Assembly (NCBI GenBank): GCA_002842095.1 | Contig: PHCB01000013.1 | Coordinates: 56,933-120,932 of the forward strand | Reading direction: 5' to 3' | Origin: a candidate division BRC1 bacterium HGW-BRC1-1 | GTDB lineage: Bacteria; Sumerlaeota; Sumerlaeia; Sumerlaeales; Sumerlaeaceae | Length of the DNA stretch: 64,000 nt | Shown here: positions 35,690 through 44,451 of the stretch, piece by piece | Layout: each line of letters starts with the position of its first letter | Position numbering within the stretch: position 1 is the stretch's first letter | The notes under the pieces: generated by a model | Told to the model about the DNA's origin: nothing | Database searches by the model: none | The model's input: only the letters and a program-made list of their open reading frames with translations | Position numbers and translations under genes: made by a program

Positions 35690-36784
35690 TCAGTCCGGCC
35701 CCGTAACGCCTTCGAGAACCTTCGCTACGGTTGGATACAGGGCTTGTGCCTGTCGCTGCATCCCGATGTCAGTGTAGTGGACTCCGTCCACGGTGCCTTC
35801 GCCATCGGTGCCGATGAAGTCATTCGGCGGGACGAGGATCAGGTGCTTCACACCATCTTTTTTCAGGCTCTGGACGGCGAATTCCTGATCACGGGTTCTC
35901 TCGGTCGGGTGGGCGTCGGGGCGCATCATCGATTGGCCCATGAAAAAGATGGGCGTGGAGGGGTGCGCTTTGCGAATGGCTTGCACCAGCTTTGACACGT
36001 GCTCCAGAAACATCTCCCTGCCCGTTCCCATGTTCCACGTGCAGTCGATGACATAGGCAGCCCCGTCGATTTCGGCAAGCACCTCGCCGACGGGCGGCGC
36101 CATGTCGCCCGAGGCGGAGAAACCCAGATTAATCATGGGTCGATCGAGCATGCGTCCGAGAATGGATGTCCAAATCATCCCGGGCCGCGATGCGCATCCG
36201 CCTTGAGTGATCGAGGTTCCATAGACGACGACCGGCTTGCGGTGCCCTTCGAGACGCGCGGGCGGCTTCTCGATAAGGCCGCCGACAGGAACGCCGATTT
36301 CCAGCGACTTCGTGCCGTTGTACGCGGGCAGGTAGAGCAGACACTCGCGTGTGGTTTTGGCCCCCTGGGGGAATTCGATGGTGGACTCATTGCCGTCCTG
36401 TTTTCCCGGCCGACAATTGCCCATGAATTGCCATTCGCCCTTTGCAACGCGGGCATAAAGATCCAAGCCGCTGCATCCGGTGGCGGGCATGTGCGGCATA
36501 TCAAGAGATGCCTTCGTGAGCGACCATCGCACGCTTACTGCGGCGGCATCGGTGGCAAATCGAATGCATATGCCGGCGCTGTCCTGGCTCTGGTTCCACG
36601 CCGTGGCATTTACCTTCGCTTGGGCGGAATCCGGAAGTCGGTCGAACGGCCCGGCGGTTTGGGCCCACCCCCTGCCCTCAACCTCAAACGACGCAGCATC
36701 GCGCCACTGAATCTCCTGCGCCGCAGCGTTGCCGGCGTGAACTACGAGGAGAAAGGCCCATCCAAAGCATTTCAAACGATTCAT
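35690..36784 (-). CDS. secreted SGNH/GDSL hydrolase with N-terminal GxDLY-type domain
   Basis: A 364-residue protein. A signal peptide (LKCFGWAFLLVVHAGNAAA) is followed by a beta-sandwich domain carrying the GLDLY signature (about residues 100-110). The hydrolase domain follows, with the block I serine in VVYGTSITQGG (about residue 190), block III GTGREMF region and block V DGVHYTDIG with the catalytic Asp/His. Family members are esterases or deacylases acting on acylated sugars and related ligands. An acetyl-carbohydrate substrate is a reasonable inference given the other glycan enzymes, but it is not shown. Confidence 0.87.
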   Translation of the reverse strand: MNRLKCFGWAFLLVVHAGNAAAQEIQWRDAASFEVEGRGWAQTAGPFDRLPDSAQAKVNATAWNQSQDSAGICIRFATDAAAVSVRWSLTKASLDMPHMPATGCSGLDLYARVAKGEWQFMGNCRPGKQDGNESTIEFPQGAKTTRECLLYLPAYNGTKSLEIGVPVGGLIEKPPARLEGHRKPVVVYGTSITQGGCASRPGMIWTSILGRMLDRPMINLGFSASGDMAPPVGEVLAEIDGAAYVIDCTWNMGTGREMFLEHVSKLVQAIRKAHPSTPIFFMGQSMMRPDAHPTERTRDQEFAVQSLKKDGVKHLILVPPNDFIGTDGEGTVDGVHYTDIGMQRQAQALYPTVAKVLEGVTGPD

Positions 36785-37015
36785 AATGTTACTCGTTTCT
36801 CATTGATGCGGCAGTGGTGAATCGATAAGCGGCACGTGGGCGGCTTGGCAATATGGGGGCGGAAAAAAAGACGGAAAGAAGACGCCGGATCTCCTCTGCG
36901 ATTCCAACTGTTAATACATTTTAATCAGCCCCGAAACGCCTGTCGGCGACCGGCGAGGGCACCGGTCCCACAATTAGTGGCGGTCCCACGGTGGATGGTC
37001 TGATTTAATCAGAAA

Positions 37016-37396
37016 TCACATCTCGTCATTCTCTTCTGCCTCCTCCGTTGAAGTTTCCCGTAGTTGACGGAGGAATTCGCACGCCTCCTCCTGCTCACTT
37101 TCGTGGACATAAACATGCACACTGCCAGTCGTTCCAAAAACTCCTGTTGTCGCTGAAGGAACGAACTCCACGTGAAATCCAGCGTCTCGAAGAATCTGAC
37201 AAGTCAAGTTCGCTTCAGGAGGAGTCGGGGCGGAATATACAAGAGCCAATCCGCTCGGAGCGGTAGTCGAAAAAGACACTACATGGGGGTTGGTTGGAGT
37301 GCCTGTTAGAAGCCCAAAAGGGGCAAGCATCTTCTGGACCAGTGAGTGTGCTTTAGGCTTCTCGCGCTTCTCGCGCTTCTCGCGCTTCTCGCTCAT
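37016..37396 (-). CDS. DUF2007-like putative signal-transducing protein
   Basis: A 126-residue small protein. The core (about residues 50-110) is LVYSAPTPPEANLTCQILRDAGFHV followed by VHVYVHESEQEEACEFL, which matches the DUF2007 pattern of a short alpha/beta domain. The first 13 residues (MSEKREKREKREK) are encoded by four 9-bp units of GCGAGAAGC type, so the start may lie inside a nonamer array. The protein could instead begin later. The C-terminus is very acidic. Function unknown. Confidence 0.6.
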   Translation of the reverse strand: MSEKREKREKREKPKAHSLVQKMLAPFGLLTGTPTNPHVVSFSTTAPSGLALVYSAPTPPEANLTCQILRDAGFHVEFVPSATTGVFGTTGSVHVYVHESEQEEACEFLRQLRETSTEEAEENDEM

Positions 37397-37438
37397 TATC
37401 GCCTCCTATTTTGTGGCTTGTTCTGCGGTTTGTGGAGA

Positions 37439-37473
37439 GTCGGACGGGTCTGACTTGTCTGACTTTATCAGAC
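37439..37473. repeat. nonamer array GTCTGACTT with one inverted unit
   Basis: GTC[GT]GAC cores start at 37439, 37448 and 37457, exactly 9 bp apart, and the reverse complement TCAGAC lies at 37468-37473. GTCTGA/TCAGAC can form a short hairpin on the minus strand 25-60 bp after the M23 gene stop. It belongs to the same class of 9-bp periodic arrays as at 1407 and 50385. Confidence 0.7.
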
Positions 37474-37498
37474 TTTGAAGCAGTGGTGCATTTTTTTC

Positions 37499-39292
37499 TT
37501 AGTATACTTCCCACCCGACCACTCCTGCCGCGGGTAGTGCGTCGGCGCGAAAGTTGTCGAAGTATGCGCCTCGGCCGGTGGGGTAGCCGGTGAAGTGGCT
37601 GCTGTAGGCTACGCCGCTGGGGCCGGAGGGGTGGGCGGTGTCGGTTACGGTGGTCATCAGGGTGCCGTCGATGCGGAAGGTTATCTGGTCGCCATTCGCC
37701 TCGATGCTCAGGGTGTGCCAGCCGCTGGTGGGCATGTAGCGCGCCGTGGGTAGCAGGTCGGTGATGGTCGCCTCGCTGATGCGGGCGGCGCGCAGACGGC
37801 CGTCGTCGCTGTCGTAGGTGATGGCGTAGCAGTTGCCCCGCCCTTCGAAGGTCTGGTCCAGCCCGGCGAAGCCGTCGTCGCGGGCGAACAGGCCGTAGCG
37901 TTCGTAGCCGATGCCGGTGTCGCCCTTGTAGTTAAAGTAGCAATCGACCTGCGTGGAGTAATCGCGGTGGTCGACCCTGCCCACCATCACGCTCTCCATG
38001 ACGCCGTCGCCGGAGTTGGTGGAGTCGGTCACAAACAGCGCCAGCCCATCGCCGCCGGTGGGGGCGGCGGTAGCGAAGGCGACCACTTCCGACCGGTTGA
38101 ATTTCGCCCGACCGAACATCGACTTCCCTGCCACCGTGAAATTTTCCGTGATGGGGAATTCATTGTTGGGCCGCGCCGCGAGGTTGACCGCTGGGTTCAC
38201 GATCTGCGGGTAAACCACCATGCGCGCCGTGGGTTGCACCCATCCCCAGGTGTTGGTGGCGCCGGGCACGGGGATGCGGTACCAGCCGCCCGATACCTGA
38301 TCGGCCACGAAACGCCCGCCGCCATAGACGATGCTCCCCACCACGGCAGCGCCCGCACTGGCCGAGGCTCGCAGGGCCAGCGGCGCCGAAAGCGTGGTGG
38401 CGTGGACGTAGGTGCCGGCATCAGGCAGCGCCTGAATCACCGTTGCGCCCGTGAAAAGTTCCTCGGCGTCGGTTGCCCGCAGCCACGCGCCGCGGTTGGC
38501 CGGATCATTAGGGATGAACACGCGGTAGTAGCCATGCTGCCAGTAGGCCGCGAAATAGGTTTGCCCCGCGTGGGCGGTGGTCACCTGCGCGCTGGTGTCG
38601 TAACGGTCGGCCCGCAACGCTGTGGAGGCCGCCGTGACCCGCACCACATGGCCCACCTGGACCGATCCCGTGGGGTTGAACATGACCGGATACTTGTAAA
38701 GCGCCGAGTAGAACGGGCAGGCATAAGCGCCGGTGGGCCGAATGATCGCCTCGCTGTGGGAATGCTCCGAGGTGGAGTTGCCGGTGTTGTCGGAGTAACC
38801 GAGCAATTGGCCTGCGGTCACCTGTTGTCCCACCGTTACCACCACGTTCGGCAACATGTGGGCGGTGATATAATCGAGCGCCTGACCCTCGGGCGAGGTG
38901 CCGCTGTTCACGGCGATGCGCACGTAGTTGCCGTAACCGCCGGAGGAATGATTGCCTTCCGGCACGTTGGTGACCACGGTCGTCACCGTGCCCGCCGCCG
39001 TGGCATAAATGGGCGTGCCCGTTTGCAGCGCGAAGTCGGTGCCCGTGTGGTTGTTGTAAGCGTGGGGGGATGTCCACGACGAGCCGGTCCATCCCGACCA
39101 GTCGGCTATTTGTCCGGTGGTTTGCAGCAGATCGAAGTACGCCTCCAGAATGAACGCATCCTCGAACGGCAGCCACTCAAACGGCCCCGGCGCGGCCTGC
39201 GCGTTAGCGGGGCGCGGCGCGGCGACAAACGCCAGAAGTAGCGATGAAACCGCACAGCAAACAGTGCGACGGATTAGTGAACAAATCTTCAT
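37499..39292 (-). CDS. secreted M23-family metallopeptidase with SH3-like and C-terminal beta domains
   Basis: A 597-residue protein with a signal peptide ending near ANAQA. The M23 (lysostaphin-type) domain covers about residues 70-215: the zinc pair is in NNHTGTDF (H.xxxD) and EHSHSE (the HxH motif), and GYGNYVRI and HMLPNVVVTVGQQVTAGQLLG are typical. Bacterial-SH3-like segments with the LRAS/W..V pattern follow (about 220-370). A C-terminal LamG/concanavalin-like beta domain (about 400-597) has FNYKGDTGIGYERYGLF. M23 enzymes cut peptidoglycan cross-bridges; the extra domains suggest binding to envelope or extracellular glycans. Confidence 0.88.
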   Translation of the reverse strand: MKICSLIRRTVCCAVSSLLLAFVAAPRPANAQAAPGPFEWLPFEDAFILEAYFDLLQTTGQIADWSGWTGSSWTSPHAYNNHTGTDFALQTGTPIYATAAGTVTTVVTNVPEGNHSSGGYGNYVRIAVNSGTSPEGQALDYITAHMLPNVVVTVGQQVTAGQLLGYSDNTGNSTSEHSHSEAIIRPTGAYACPFYSALYKYPVMFNPTGSVQVGHVVRVTAASTALRADRYDTSAQVTTAHAGQTYFAAYWQHGYYRVFIPNDPANRGAWLRATDAEELFTGATVIQALPDAGTYVHATTLSAPLALRASASAGAAVVGSIVYGGGRFVADQVSGGWYRIPVPGATNTWGWVQPTARMVVYPQIVNPAVNLAARPNNEFPITENFTVAGKSMFGRAKFNRSEVVAFATAAPTGGDGLALFVTDSTNSGDGVMESVMVGRVDHRDYSTQVDCYFNYKGDTGIGYERYGLFARDDGFAGLDQTFEGRGNCYAITYDSDDGRLRAARISEATITDLLPTARYMPTSGWHTLSIEANGDQITFRIDGTLMTTVTDTAHPSGPSGVAYSSHFTGYPTGRGAYFDNFRADALPAAGVVGWEVY

Positions 39293-39420
39293 GAAAAGAG
39301 CCTCTCGGATTTCGGACAGAAAAGATCATGAAAGCCGCCACAAGCAGCCAAGCAAAAGGCTGTGGAGCAACGCCCAAGGTTGCAATATGAAAGCAACTGA
39401 ATGCTGCCCCTCCCTGACAG

Positions 39421-39620
39421 ATAGGGGTAGGGAAGGGCGTTTGTCGCCCTCCCCTCCCTCCGAACCGGACTTGCGGATCTCCCGCATCCGGCTCTCAGGT
39501 CGATGGTTCACCTGCAAGAGGACTGGATGATTAGCTCTCGGGCCCTTTGCCAGCGAGAAGAGTCGGAGGTTGTGTAAGTATACATTGGGCCAGCGTATCC
39601 AACCACGCCCCATGCTCACT
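39421..39620 (-). mobile_element. group II intron 3' remnant (domains V and VI, possible end of the RT gene)
   Basis: On the minus strand, 39494-39462 reads as domain V. The 8-bp basal stem GAGCCGGA/TCCGGTTC contains the AGC catalytic triad, and an upper stem TGCGG/CCGCA lies above it. Downstream, 39461-39421 forms a GC-rich domain VI hairpin with a bulged A, ending in CCCTACCCCTAT. Upstream (about 39620-39535) an open frame reads GRGWIRWPNVYLHNLRLFSL, like the very end of an intron-encoded reverse transcriptase. The rest of the intron is absent, so it is inactive. The 5' break lies close to the REP-like repeat at 39632. Confidence 0.75.
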
Positions 39621-39631
39621 CTGCTTTTCCT

Positions 39632-39655
39632 GGGAACGCCAATCTCCTGATTGGC
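39632..39655. repeat. REP-like 24-bp sequence, left copy
   Basis: GGGAACGCCAATCTCCTGAT followed by TGGC. It contains its own small palindrome GCCAATC....GATTGGC. It is the exact reverse complement of 39747-39770. Confidence 0.85.
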
Positions 39656-39746
39656 ACGCACACCATGTTTGCTCAAGAAAAACCGTTTTCCCGGCCGCAC
39701 GCTTTTCTGCCACTGTCATGCCATGCTATCCACTTACGTAAAAAGC

Positions 39747-39770
39747 GCCAATCAGGAGATTGGCGTTCCC
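39747..39770. repeat. REP-like 24-bp sequence, right (inverted) copy
   Basis: Exact reverse complement of 39632-39655, with the palindrome GCCAATC....GATTGGC. The two copies bracket 91 bp with no gene. A direct repeat with the core ATGCTATCCA lies just upstream (about 39724) and again downstream (about 39804). Confidence 0.85.
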
Positions 39771-39944
39771 GGAAGAAGCATTCGAAGGAGCCGGTCATCA
39801 TGCAATGCTATCCATTAACGCAGATGGCGTATAACGGCTGCTTTTCCCGGATAGGCGTGGGGGCATTCCTGCCCACGATAGATTCAGCGCGTGTCATCGC
39901 ACCCCTTGACACCGCCTAATCCGGCCCTTTGCATTCCGTCCATT

Positions 39945-41048
39945 ATGGCTTATTTTGCTCCCAATCAGGCGAAGTATAATTATCTGCGGCACCTTCAACT
40001 CGTGGGCGTGGCCCAGGGGAAACTGCCCACGGTTCAGGAGTTCTCGTATCAGGTGGCGCACTGCTCGCCGCGGGGCAAGGCGGACGGCTGGTTCTTCGAC
40101 AGCTTTCTCGTGTACACGTCCACGACCCTTGGCAGTACGACTTACTTCCCCGACATCAACCTCGGCACGACGGCCTGCGGGCGGGGAGACTTCTTTGCCG
40201 TGCCGGTGCCGAACCCGGCCGGGGCCGACGACTGGCGACATTCGCTGGAGTTGAGCCTGTCGCGCGACGGCTTTGCGGGCCGCCTTGAGGAAACCATCGA
40301 GGCCCTCGTGCCCACCCTCGGCGCGCCCCCTCACAAGCGCAATCTCGTGCTCACCATCCCCTATCCGCACCCGACCAACACCCACTTCGGGCGCCTGACA
40401 CCGGACGGCCCGAACCTCAATTTTCGCGCCCTCATGCAGAACACCGCCCAGGCCAGCGAGCAGCGGTTGGAGGCGTGCAAGTGGTACGTGAACGAGGCGA
40501 TTCGCATCTTCAAGAAGGCCCGCTTCCGCCACGTAAACCTGCTGGGCTTTTACTGGCCCTTCGAGACGATGCACTATAGCTGGGACACCGATGACCACTG
40601 GGTGGTGAAGGAACTCTACAAGCACACTCAGGCGTGCAACAAGGCGCTCTTCTGGATTCCCTTCTACAGCACGCGGAACATCAACACGATGAGCGACAGC
40701 CGCGAGATGTACTTCGACTGCTCATTCCTTCAGCCGAACCACATGTTCTACGACCATCTGGACAGCGTGGGCCCGGCGGCCGAGGCGGCTCGCAAGCGGG
40801 GCGGCGGCATCGAACTGGAATATTACGTGACCATCGACGCGACCGTGGACATCGGCGAGAAGAAGTTCGAGCGGGGCCGCAACTACCTGAACGGCGGCAT
40901 CGAATACGGCTACATGACCGAGTCGGCCTGTGCGTACTTTATCGGCTTCAACGACCTCGCGCTCATGGCCCGACACAAAGACCCTCGCGAGCGTGAGATG
41001 TATGACGATTTCTATCACTTCACGGTTGGTGATTACGAGCGCAAGTAA
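39945..41048 (+). CDS. DUF4855-like protein
   Basis: A 367-residue protein. The ATG at 39945 (MAYFAPNQAKYNYLRHL) is preferred over an in-frame GTG at 39891 that lies in the repeat-rich region. It has no signal peptide. The pattern FDSFLVYTST...TYFPDINLG, NLVLTIPYPHPTNTHFG, HVNLLGFYWPFETMHYSW, FWIPFYSTRNI and ELEYYVTIDATV resembles DUF4855, whose members look like TIM-barrel, glycosidase-like proteins. Conserved acidic residues in WPFE and ELEYY could be catalytic. The function is not established. It sits directly after mobile debris, so recent acquisition is possible. Confidence 0.7.
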   Translation: MAYFAPNQAKYNYLRHLQLVGVAQGKLPTVQEFSYQVAHCSPRGKADGWFFDSFLVYTSTTLGSTTYFPDINLGTTACGRGDFFAVPVPNPAGADDWRHSLELSLSRDGFAGRLEETIEALVPTLGAPPHKRNLVLTIPYPHPTNTHFGRLTPDGPNLNFRALMQNTAQASEQRLEACKWYVNEAIRIFKKARFRHVNLLGFYWPFETMHYSWDTDDHWVVKELYKHTQACNKALFWIPFYSTRNINTMSDSREMYFDCSFLQPNHMFYDHLDSVGPAAEAARKRGGGIELEYYVTIDATVDIGEKKFERGRNYLNGGIEYGYMTESACAYFIGFNDLALMARHKDPREREMYDDFYHFTVGDYERK

Positions 41049-41171
41049 CGCGGCGCGCCTGTGAACAGGTTTCCTTTGCCTTTCGCCGCCTGATCACGCG
41101 TGTTTTCGACAACAAACGCCGACGGCACCTGACGCGGCGGCGTTGCGGAAAGAAGAGGAATCGGCCGAACC

Positions 41172-42797
41172 GTGTCCCGCACCATCGCCATAGTGTTGAA
41201 CTGGAACAAGCGCGCCACGCTGGAGGTGATGCTGGAAAGCCTGCTGGCGTCCGGTCCCCTCGAGTTCGATATCGTGGTGGTGGACAACGGGTCGACCGAC
41301 GGCAGCGTGGAAATGCTGCGCGAACGTTACCCGTGGATTCACCAAATTGTGAACGCCACGAACCTTGGTGGCACGGGCGGGTTCAACCGCGGGATGCAAT
41401 ACGCCTTGTCGCACCCCAAGGGTTACGAATTCCTGTGGATGCTGGACAACGACGTGATCGTTGAGCCCGGCGCATATCGCGGGATACTGCAACCGTTCCT
41501 CGACGACCCCCGCGTGGGCATGGTGGGCAGCACGGTGCTGCTTTTGGACGACCCCAACTACGCGCAGGAAACGGGTGTGTGTATCGACCGGTCCACCGGC
41601 GCATTTATCCGCAACGGCGAGGGTCCGCTGGATCGCAACGCGCCACCACGCCTGTACGAGGCCGACTACTCGGCCGCCTGCTCGCTGATGACGCGAGCCA
41701 CTGCGGTGCGCGAGGTGGGGCTGTGGGACCCGGCGTATTTCGTGAACTTCGACGACATCGAGTGGGGTCTGCGCTTCAACCGCAAGGGGTGGCGCGTGGT
41801 GGGCACCACGGGGAGCCTTGTGCGCCACGAAAGTTTCAACGACCGCCGCGCACAAAACCCGGTTTTCAACGGCTACATCTGCTCGCGAAACGCGCTTTAC
41901 GGTTTTTGGCGATGGGCGCAACCGCCCCAAAGCTTCCGGCTGTTTTATCGCTTTTTCCGCGGTCTGCGTCTGGCAATCTCAGCCTATGAAGAAGAGGGTT
42001 GCTTCGACGAGGCCCGCGCGCTGCGCCTGGCCATACGAGATTTCGAGCGGGGCCGCATGGGTCCCCCACCCGATGATCTGCGCCTTCCCGCCGCCGAGCC
42101 GGACACACCACGAAACTCTTTGCCAAAGGGTTATACCCGGCCGCTGCGACGCATTGCGTTGCTGGCCCGCGACAACCCCGACAGCTGTCGCGCCATGCAC
42201 GCCCGGCTGTGCGAGCATTTCCCCACGGCGTATGTGGAAACGGTGGTGCTGACGGGAAACCCTGAGTTGGATCGTTCCGATCTGCCGAACCGTCGCTCCA
42301 TCGACATTACCACGCAGACACGACGCTTGATGCAGTCCGTTTTCTTTCCGCTGCATTACGATGCGGTGGCTTCGCCGCTGTCACTTTATCGCCACTTCTT
42401 CGAGCGACTCGTGCCCATCCATATCCGATACAATCAAGACCTCACCTGGTGGGTGGCTCGCCGCAGCGGGCTGGGGGCCACCGTGCGCCATCTGGGTCAG
42501 CGGGTGATCATCACCAGCACGTCACTCTGGCAAACGCTGCGCACCGTGGCGCGCAAGCCATGGGAAGTGGATTACCATCAGTTTGAGGAGCCGGACGATC
42601 TGCTCATTTTCGAAAGCCGCAATGGATCTCACTGGCACGAGCGGGGGAAGTTCGGTGCGCCTCCAAGCTCGGCGAGGCGCGTGGGGATGACGGTTCTTCA
42701 CGCCCTGCTGCTGCCCTTCGCAGCGCTCACCGTGGCGGCGGTGGCGGTAACCATGCCTGTGCTGGCGTGGGTCGATCGCCGGCGGGGCCGACGCTGA
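41172..42797 (+). CDS. GT2-family glycosyltransferase (rhamnosyltransferase-like) with C-terminal extension
   Basis: A 541-residue protein with a GTG start. The GT-A domain (about residues 1-230) has VLNWNKRATLEVMLESL, VVVDNGSTDGS, NLGGTGGFNRGM, the DxD-type LWMLDNDV and the late DDIEWGLRFNRKGW. Family members transfer sugars such as rhamnose or galactose from nucleotide sugars onto polysaccharide. A C-terminal part of about 300 residues is not typical: it has a second alpha/beta-like segment (RRIALLARDNPDSCRAMHA) and ends in a hydrophobic helix (LLPFAALTVAAVAVTMPVLAW) that could anchor it to the membrane. Confidence 0.87.
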   Translation: MSRTIAIVLNWNKRATLEVMLESLLASGPLEFDIVVVDNGSTDGSVEMLRERYPWIHQIVNATNLGGTGGFNRGMQYALSHPKGYEFLWMLDNDVIVEPGAYRGILQPFLDDPRVGMVGSTVLLLDDPNYAQETGVCIDRSTGAFIRNGEGPLDRNAPPRLYEADYSAACSLMTRATAVREVGLWDPAYFVNFDDIEWGLRFNRKGWRVVGTTGSLVRHESFNDRRAQNPVFNGYICSRNALYGFWRWAQPPQSFRLFYRFFRGLRLAISAYEEEGCFDEARALRLAIRDFERGRMGPPPDDLRLPAAEPDTPRNSLPKGYTRPLRRIALLARDNPDSCRAMHARLCEHFPTAYVETVVLTGNPELDRSDLPNRRSIDITTQTRRLMQSVFFPLHYDAVASPLSLYRHFFERLVPIHIRYNQDLTWWVARRSGLGATVRHLGQRVIITSTSLWQTLRTVARKPWEVDYHQFEEPDDLLIFESRNGSHWHERGKFGAPPSSARRVGMTVLHALLLPFAALTVAAVAVTMPVLAWVDRRRGRR

Positions 42798-42814
42798 TTT
42801 TTCGCGCGGCTGCG

Positions 42815-43774
42815 TTACAAAAACAAGACACGGTGGCGAAGTGAACCGCGCAATCGCCCGAGGGTAAACCCGGCGCGATATACGGCTTCGTATAACCCCA
42901 GACGCCGTTCGTAGGGTGTTGTGCCAAAGATCAGCCAGCGGGACGCGTTCAACGGAGCCAGAGCGAGGCCGGCGAAATCGTGCCACTGCACGCTGACCCG
43001 GCGCCCGAAGCGGTGGCGGTGTTTGGCGAAAATCTGCGCGGCGCCGGTACCGTAATCCAGCGCCTGCGTGAACAGCCCCACGAAAGTGCTGCGATGCGCG
43101 TGGCGCACAAAAGCCCCGTGGGCATACGCGATGCAGCCGCCCTGATCCAACACGCGCCAGGCCAGATCGCTGTCTTCGCCCACGCGGAGAGTTTCGTCGA
43201 AACCGCCCACTTGCTCCAGAGCCGACCGCCGATAGGCCACATTACAGGTGGCGAAGAAGGGAGGAAATCCGAGCACGCCCGAGAAAAATTTGCGCTGATT
43301 CAACACCGACGCACGCTCTGCAAAAAGCTCCACACCCCGCACAACCGATAACGAATCGACTCGGCCACCCACGGCCAGCATGTCGGGGCGGACGAAAGGC
43401 GCTGTGAGGGCAGCCAACCAGCCGGGTTGGGCCGTGGCGTCGCTGTCGATCATGGCAATCACCTCGCCACTGGCCGCAGCGATCCCAGCGTTGCGGGCCG
43501 CTGCCGGGCCCGGCACCGCACACCGCACCACGCGCACCGGGTACTTCGCCAGTTCATCCAGCGTGCCATCTGTCGATCCGTTATCCACGGCTATCACTTC
43601 AAACGGGGCGTCGTCGGGCAGGCGCTGCGCCAACACCGATTCAAGACACGGCTGCACCTCCGAGCACCGGTTAAAAAAGGGAACGACCACGGAAACCGTT
43701 GGCTGCAAAGTGAGGCGTCTCCTTAAAAGATGGTGGCGGAATACCCGAAACCCAAATGCTACTGTGTGCAACAA
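42815..43774 (-). CDS. GT2-family glycosyltransferase
   Basis: A 319-residue GT-A protein. It shows VSVVVPFFNRCSEVQPCLESV, IAVDNGSTDGTLDEL, GPAAARNAGI, the DxD metal motif in AMIDSDA, and FDETLRVGEDSDLAWR (the ED/DxE acceptor-side motif). A short C-terminal region is rich in aromatic residues. It transfers a sugar to an envelope polysaccharide or lipid; specificity is unknown. It converges on the other GT2 gene, 17 bp apart, so the pair is probably not one operon. Confidence 0.9.
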   Translation of the reverse strand: MLHTVAFGFRVFRHHLLRRRLTLQPTVSVVVPFFNRCSEVQPCLESVLAQRLPDDAPFEVIAVDNGSTDGTLDELAKYPVRVVRCAVPGPAAARNAGIAAASGEVIAMIDSDATAQPGWLAALTAPFVRPDMLAVGGRVDSLSVVRGVELFAERASVLNQRKFFSGVLGFPPFFATCNVAYRRSALEQVGGFDETLRVGEDSDLAWRVLDQGGCIAYAHGAFVRHAHRSTFVGLFTQALDYGTGAAQIFAKHRHRFGRRVSVQWHDFAGLALAPLNASRWLIFGTTPYERRLGLYEAVYRAGFTLGRLRGSLRHRVLFL

Positions 43775-44023
43775 CCCCGAATGATCAGAGCCAGAGCAAT
43801 GCTTCGCAAAGGAAATAATGACCTTGCAGCATGCAGAAGTAAATCCTTACCGATGGCTCCCTCTCCCACAGCGTTTAACGACATAATTCCCACGCCTGCG
43901 CTGCGCCTCGAATTTTTCGCCCGCACCAGGCTAACCACACACGGTCCCCCGACCCGGCGGTGCGACACACCCGACGCCCGGCTGAGTTGAGGGCTTATCT
44001 CTACGAAGGGTGGATTCATCCCC

Positions 44024-44293
44024 ATGAGCATCACGAAGGAACGCAAGCAAGTCGTCATCGGCGAGCACAAGACCCACGACAAGGACACGGGTTCTCCCGA
44101 GGTTCAGGTGGCCATTCTCACCGATCGCATCAAGACCCTCACCGAGCATTTCAAGATTCACTCCAAGGATCACCACTCGCGTCGTGGTCTTCTGATGCTC
44201 GTCGGCCAGCGCAAGCGGCTGCTCACCTACCTGCGCAAGAGCGACATTGCCCGCTACCGCGCCCTCATCGAGAAACTGGGTCTGCGCAAGTAA
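44024..44293 (+). CDS. rpsO: 30S ribosomal protein S15
   Basis: An 89-residue protein, the normal S15 length. It shows the family patterns [46 protein letters not shown] and [12 protein letters not shown]. It binds the central domain of 16S rRNA. In many bacteria S15 represses its own translation through a leader structure; no such structure was confirmed in the 249-bp leader here. A strong intrinsic terminator follows at 44328. The gene stands alone; no pnp gene follows in this window. Confidence 0.98.
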   Translation: MSITKERKQVVIGEHKTHDKDTGSPEVQVAILTDRIKTLTEHFKIHSKDHHSRRGLLMLVGQRKRLLTYLRKSDIARYRALIEKLGLRK

Positions 44294-44327
44294 CAGCACC
44301 CGTTTTCCGAAACACAGTTTGAAATTC

Positions 44328-44356
44328 AACCCCGGCGAACCCCGCCGGGGTTTTTC
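44328..44356 (+). terminator. intrinsic terminator after rpsO
   Basis: The perfect stem AACCCCGGCG / CGCCGGGGTT (44328-44337, 44343-44352) with a short loop is followed by a T-run TTTTTC. It lies 35 bp after the rpsO stop. Confidence 0.92.
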
Positions 44357-44451
44357 TTTTGTAGGGCCGGTCCCACATCTGTTTGGCTGGGGTTACTGGT
44401 TGGATTGGAGACTGAAATCGGTGAGACAGCTGAAGAATTGTCCTCTGCTCC

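Larger units (their letters stand above)
39293..39944. other. repeat-rich intergenic region with mobile-element debris
   Basis: No gene is supported here. It holds a group II intron 3' remnant on the minus strand (39421-39620), a pair of inverted 24-bp REP-like sequences (39632-39655 and 39747-39770), and two direct copies of an ATGC.ATGCTATCCA motif near 39719 and 39800. This looks like an accumulation site for transposed sequence. Confidence 0.7.
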
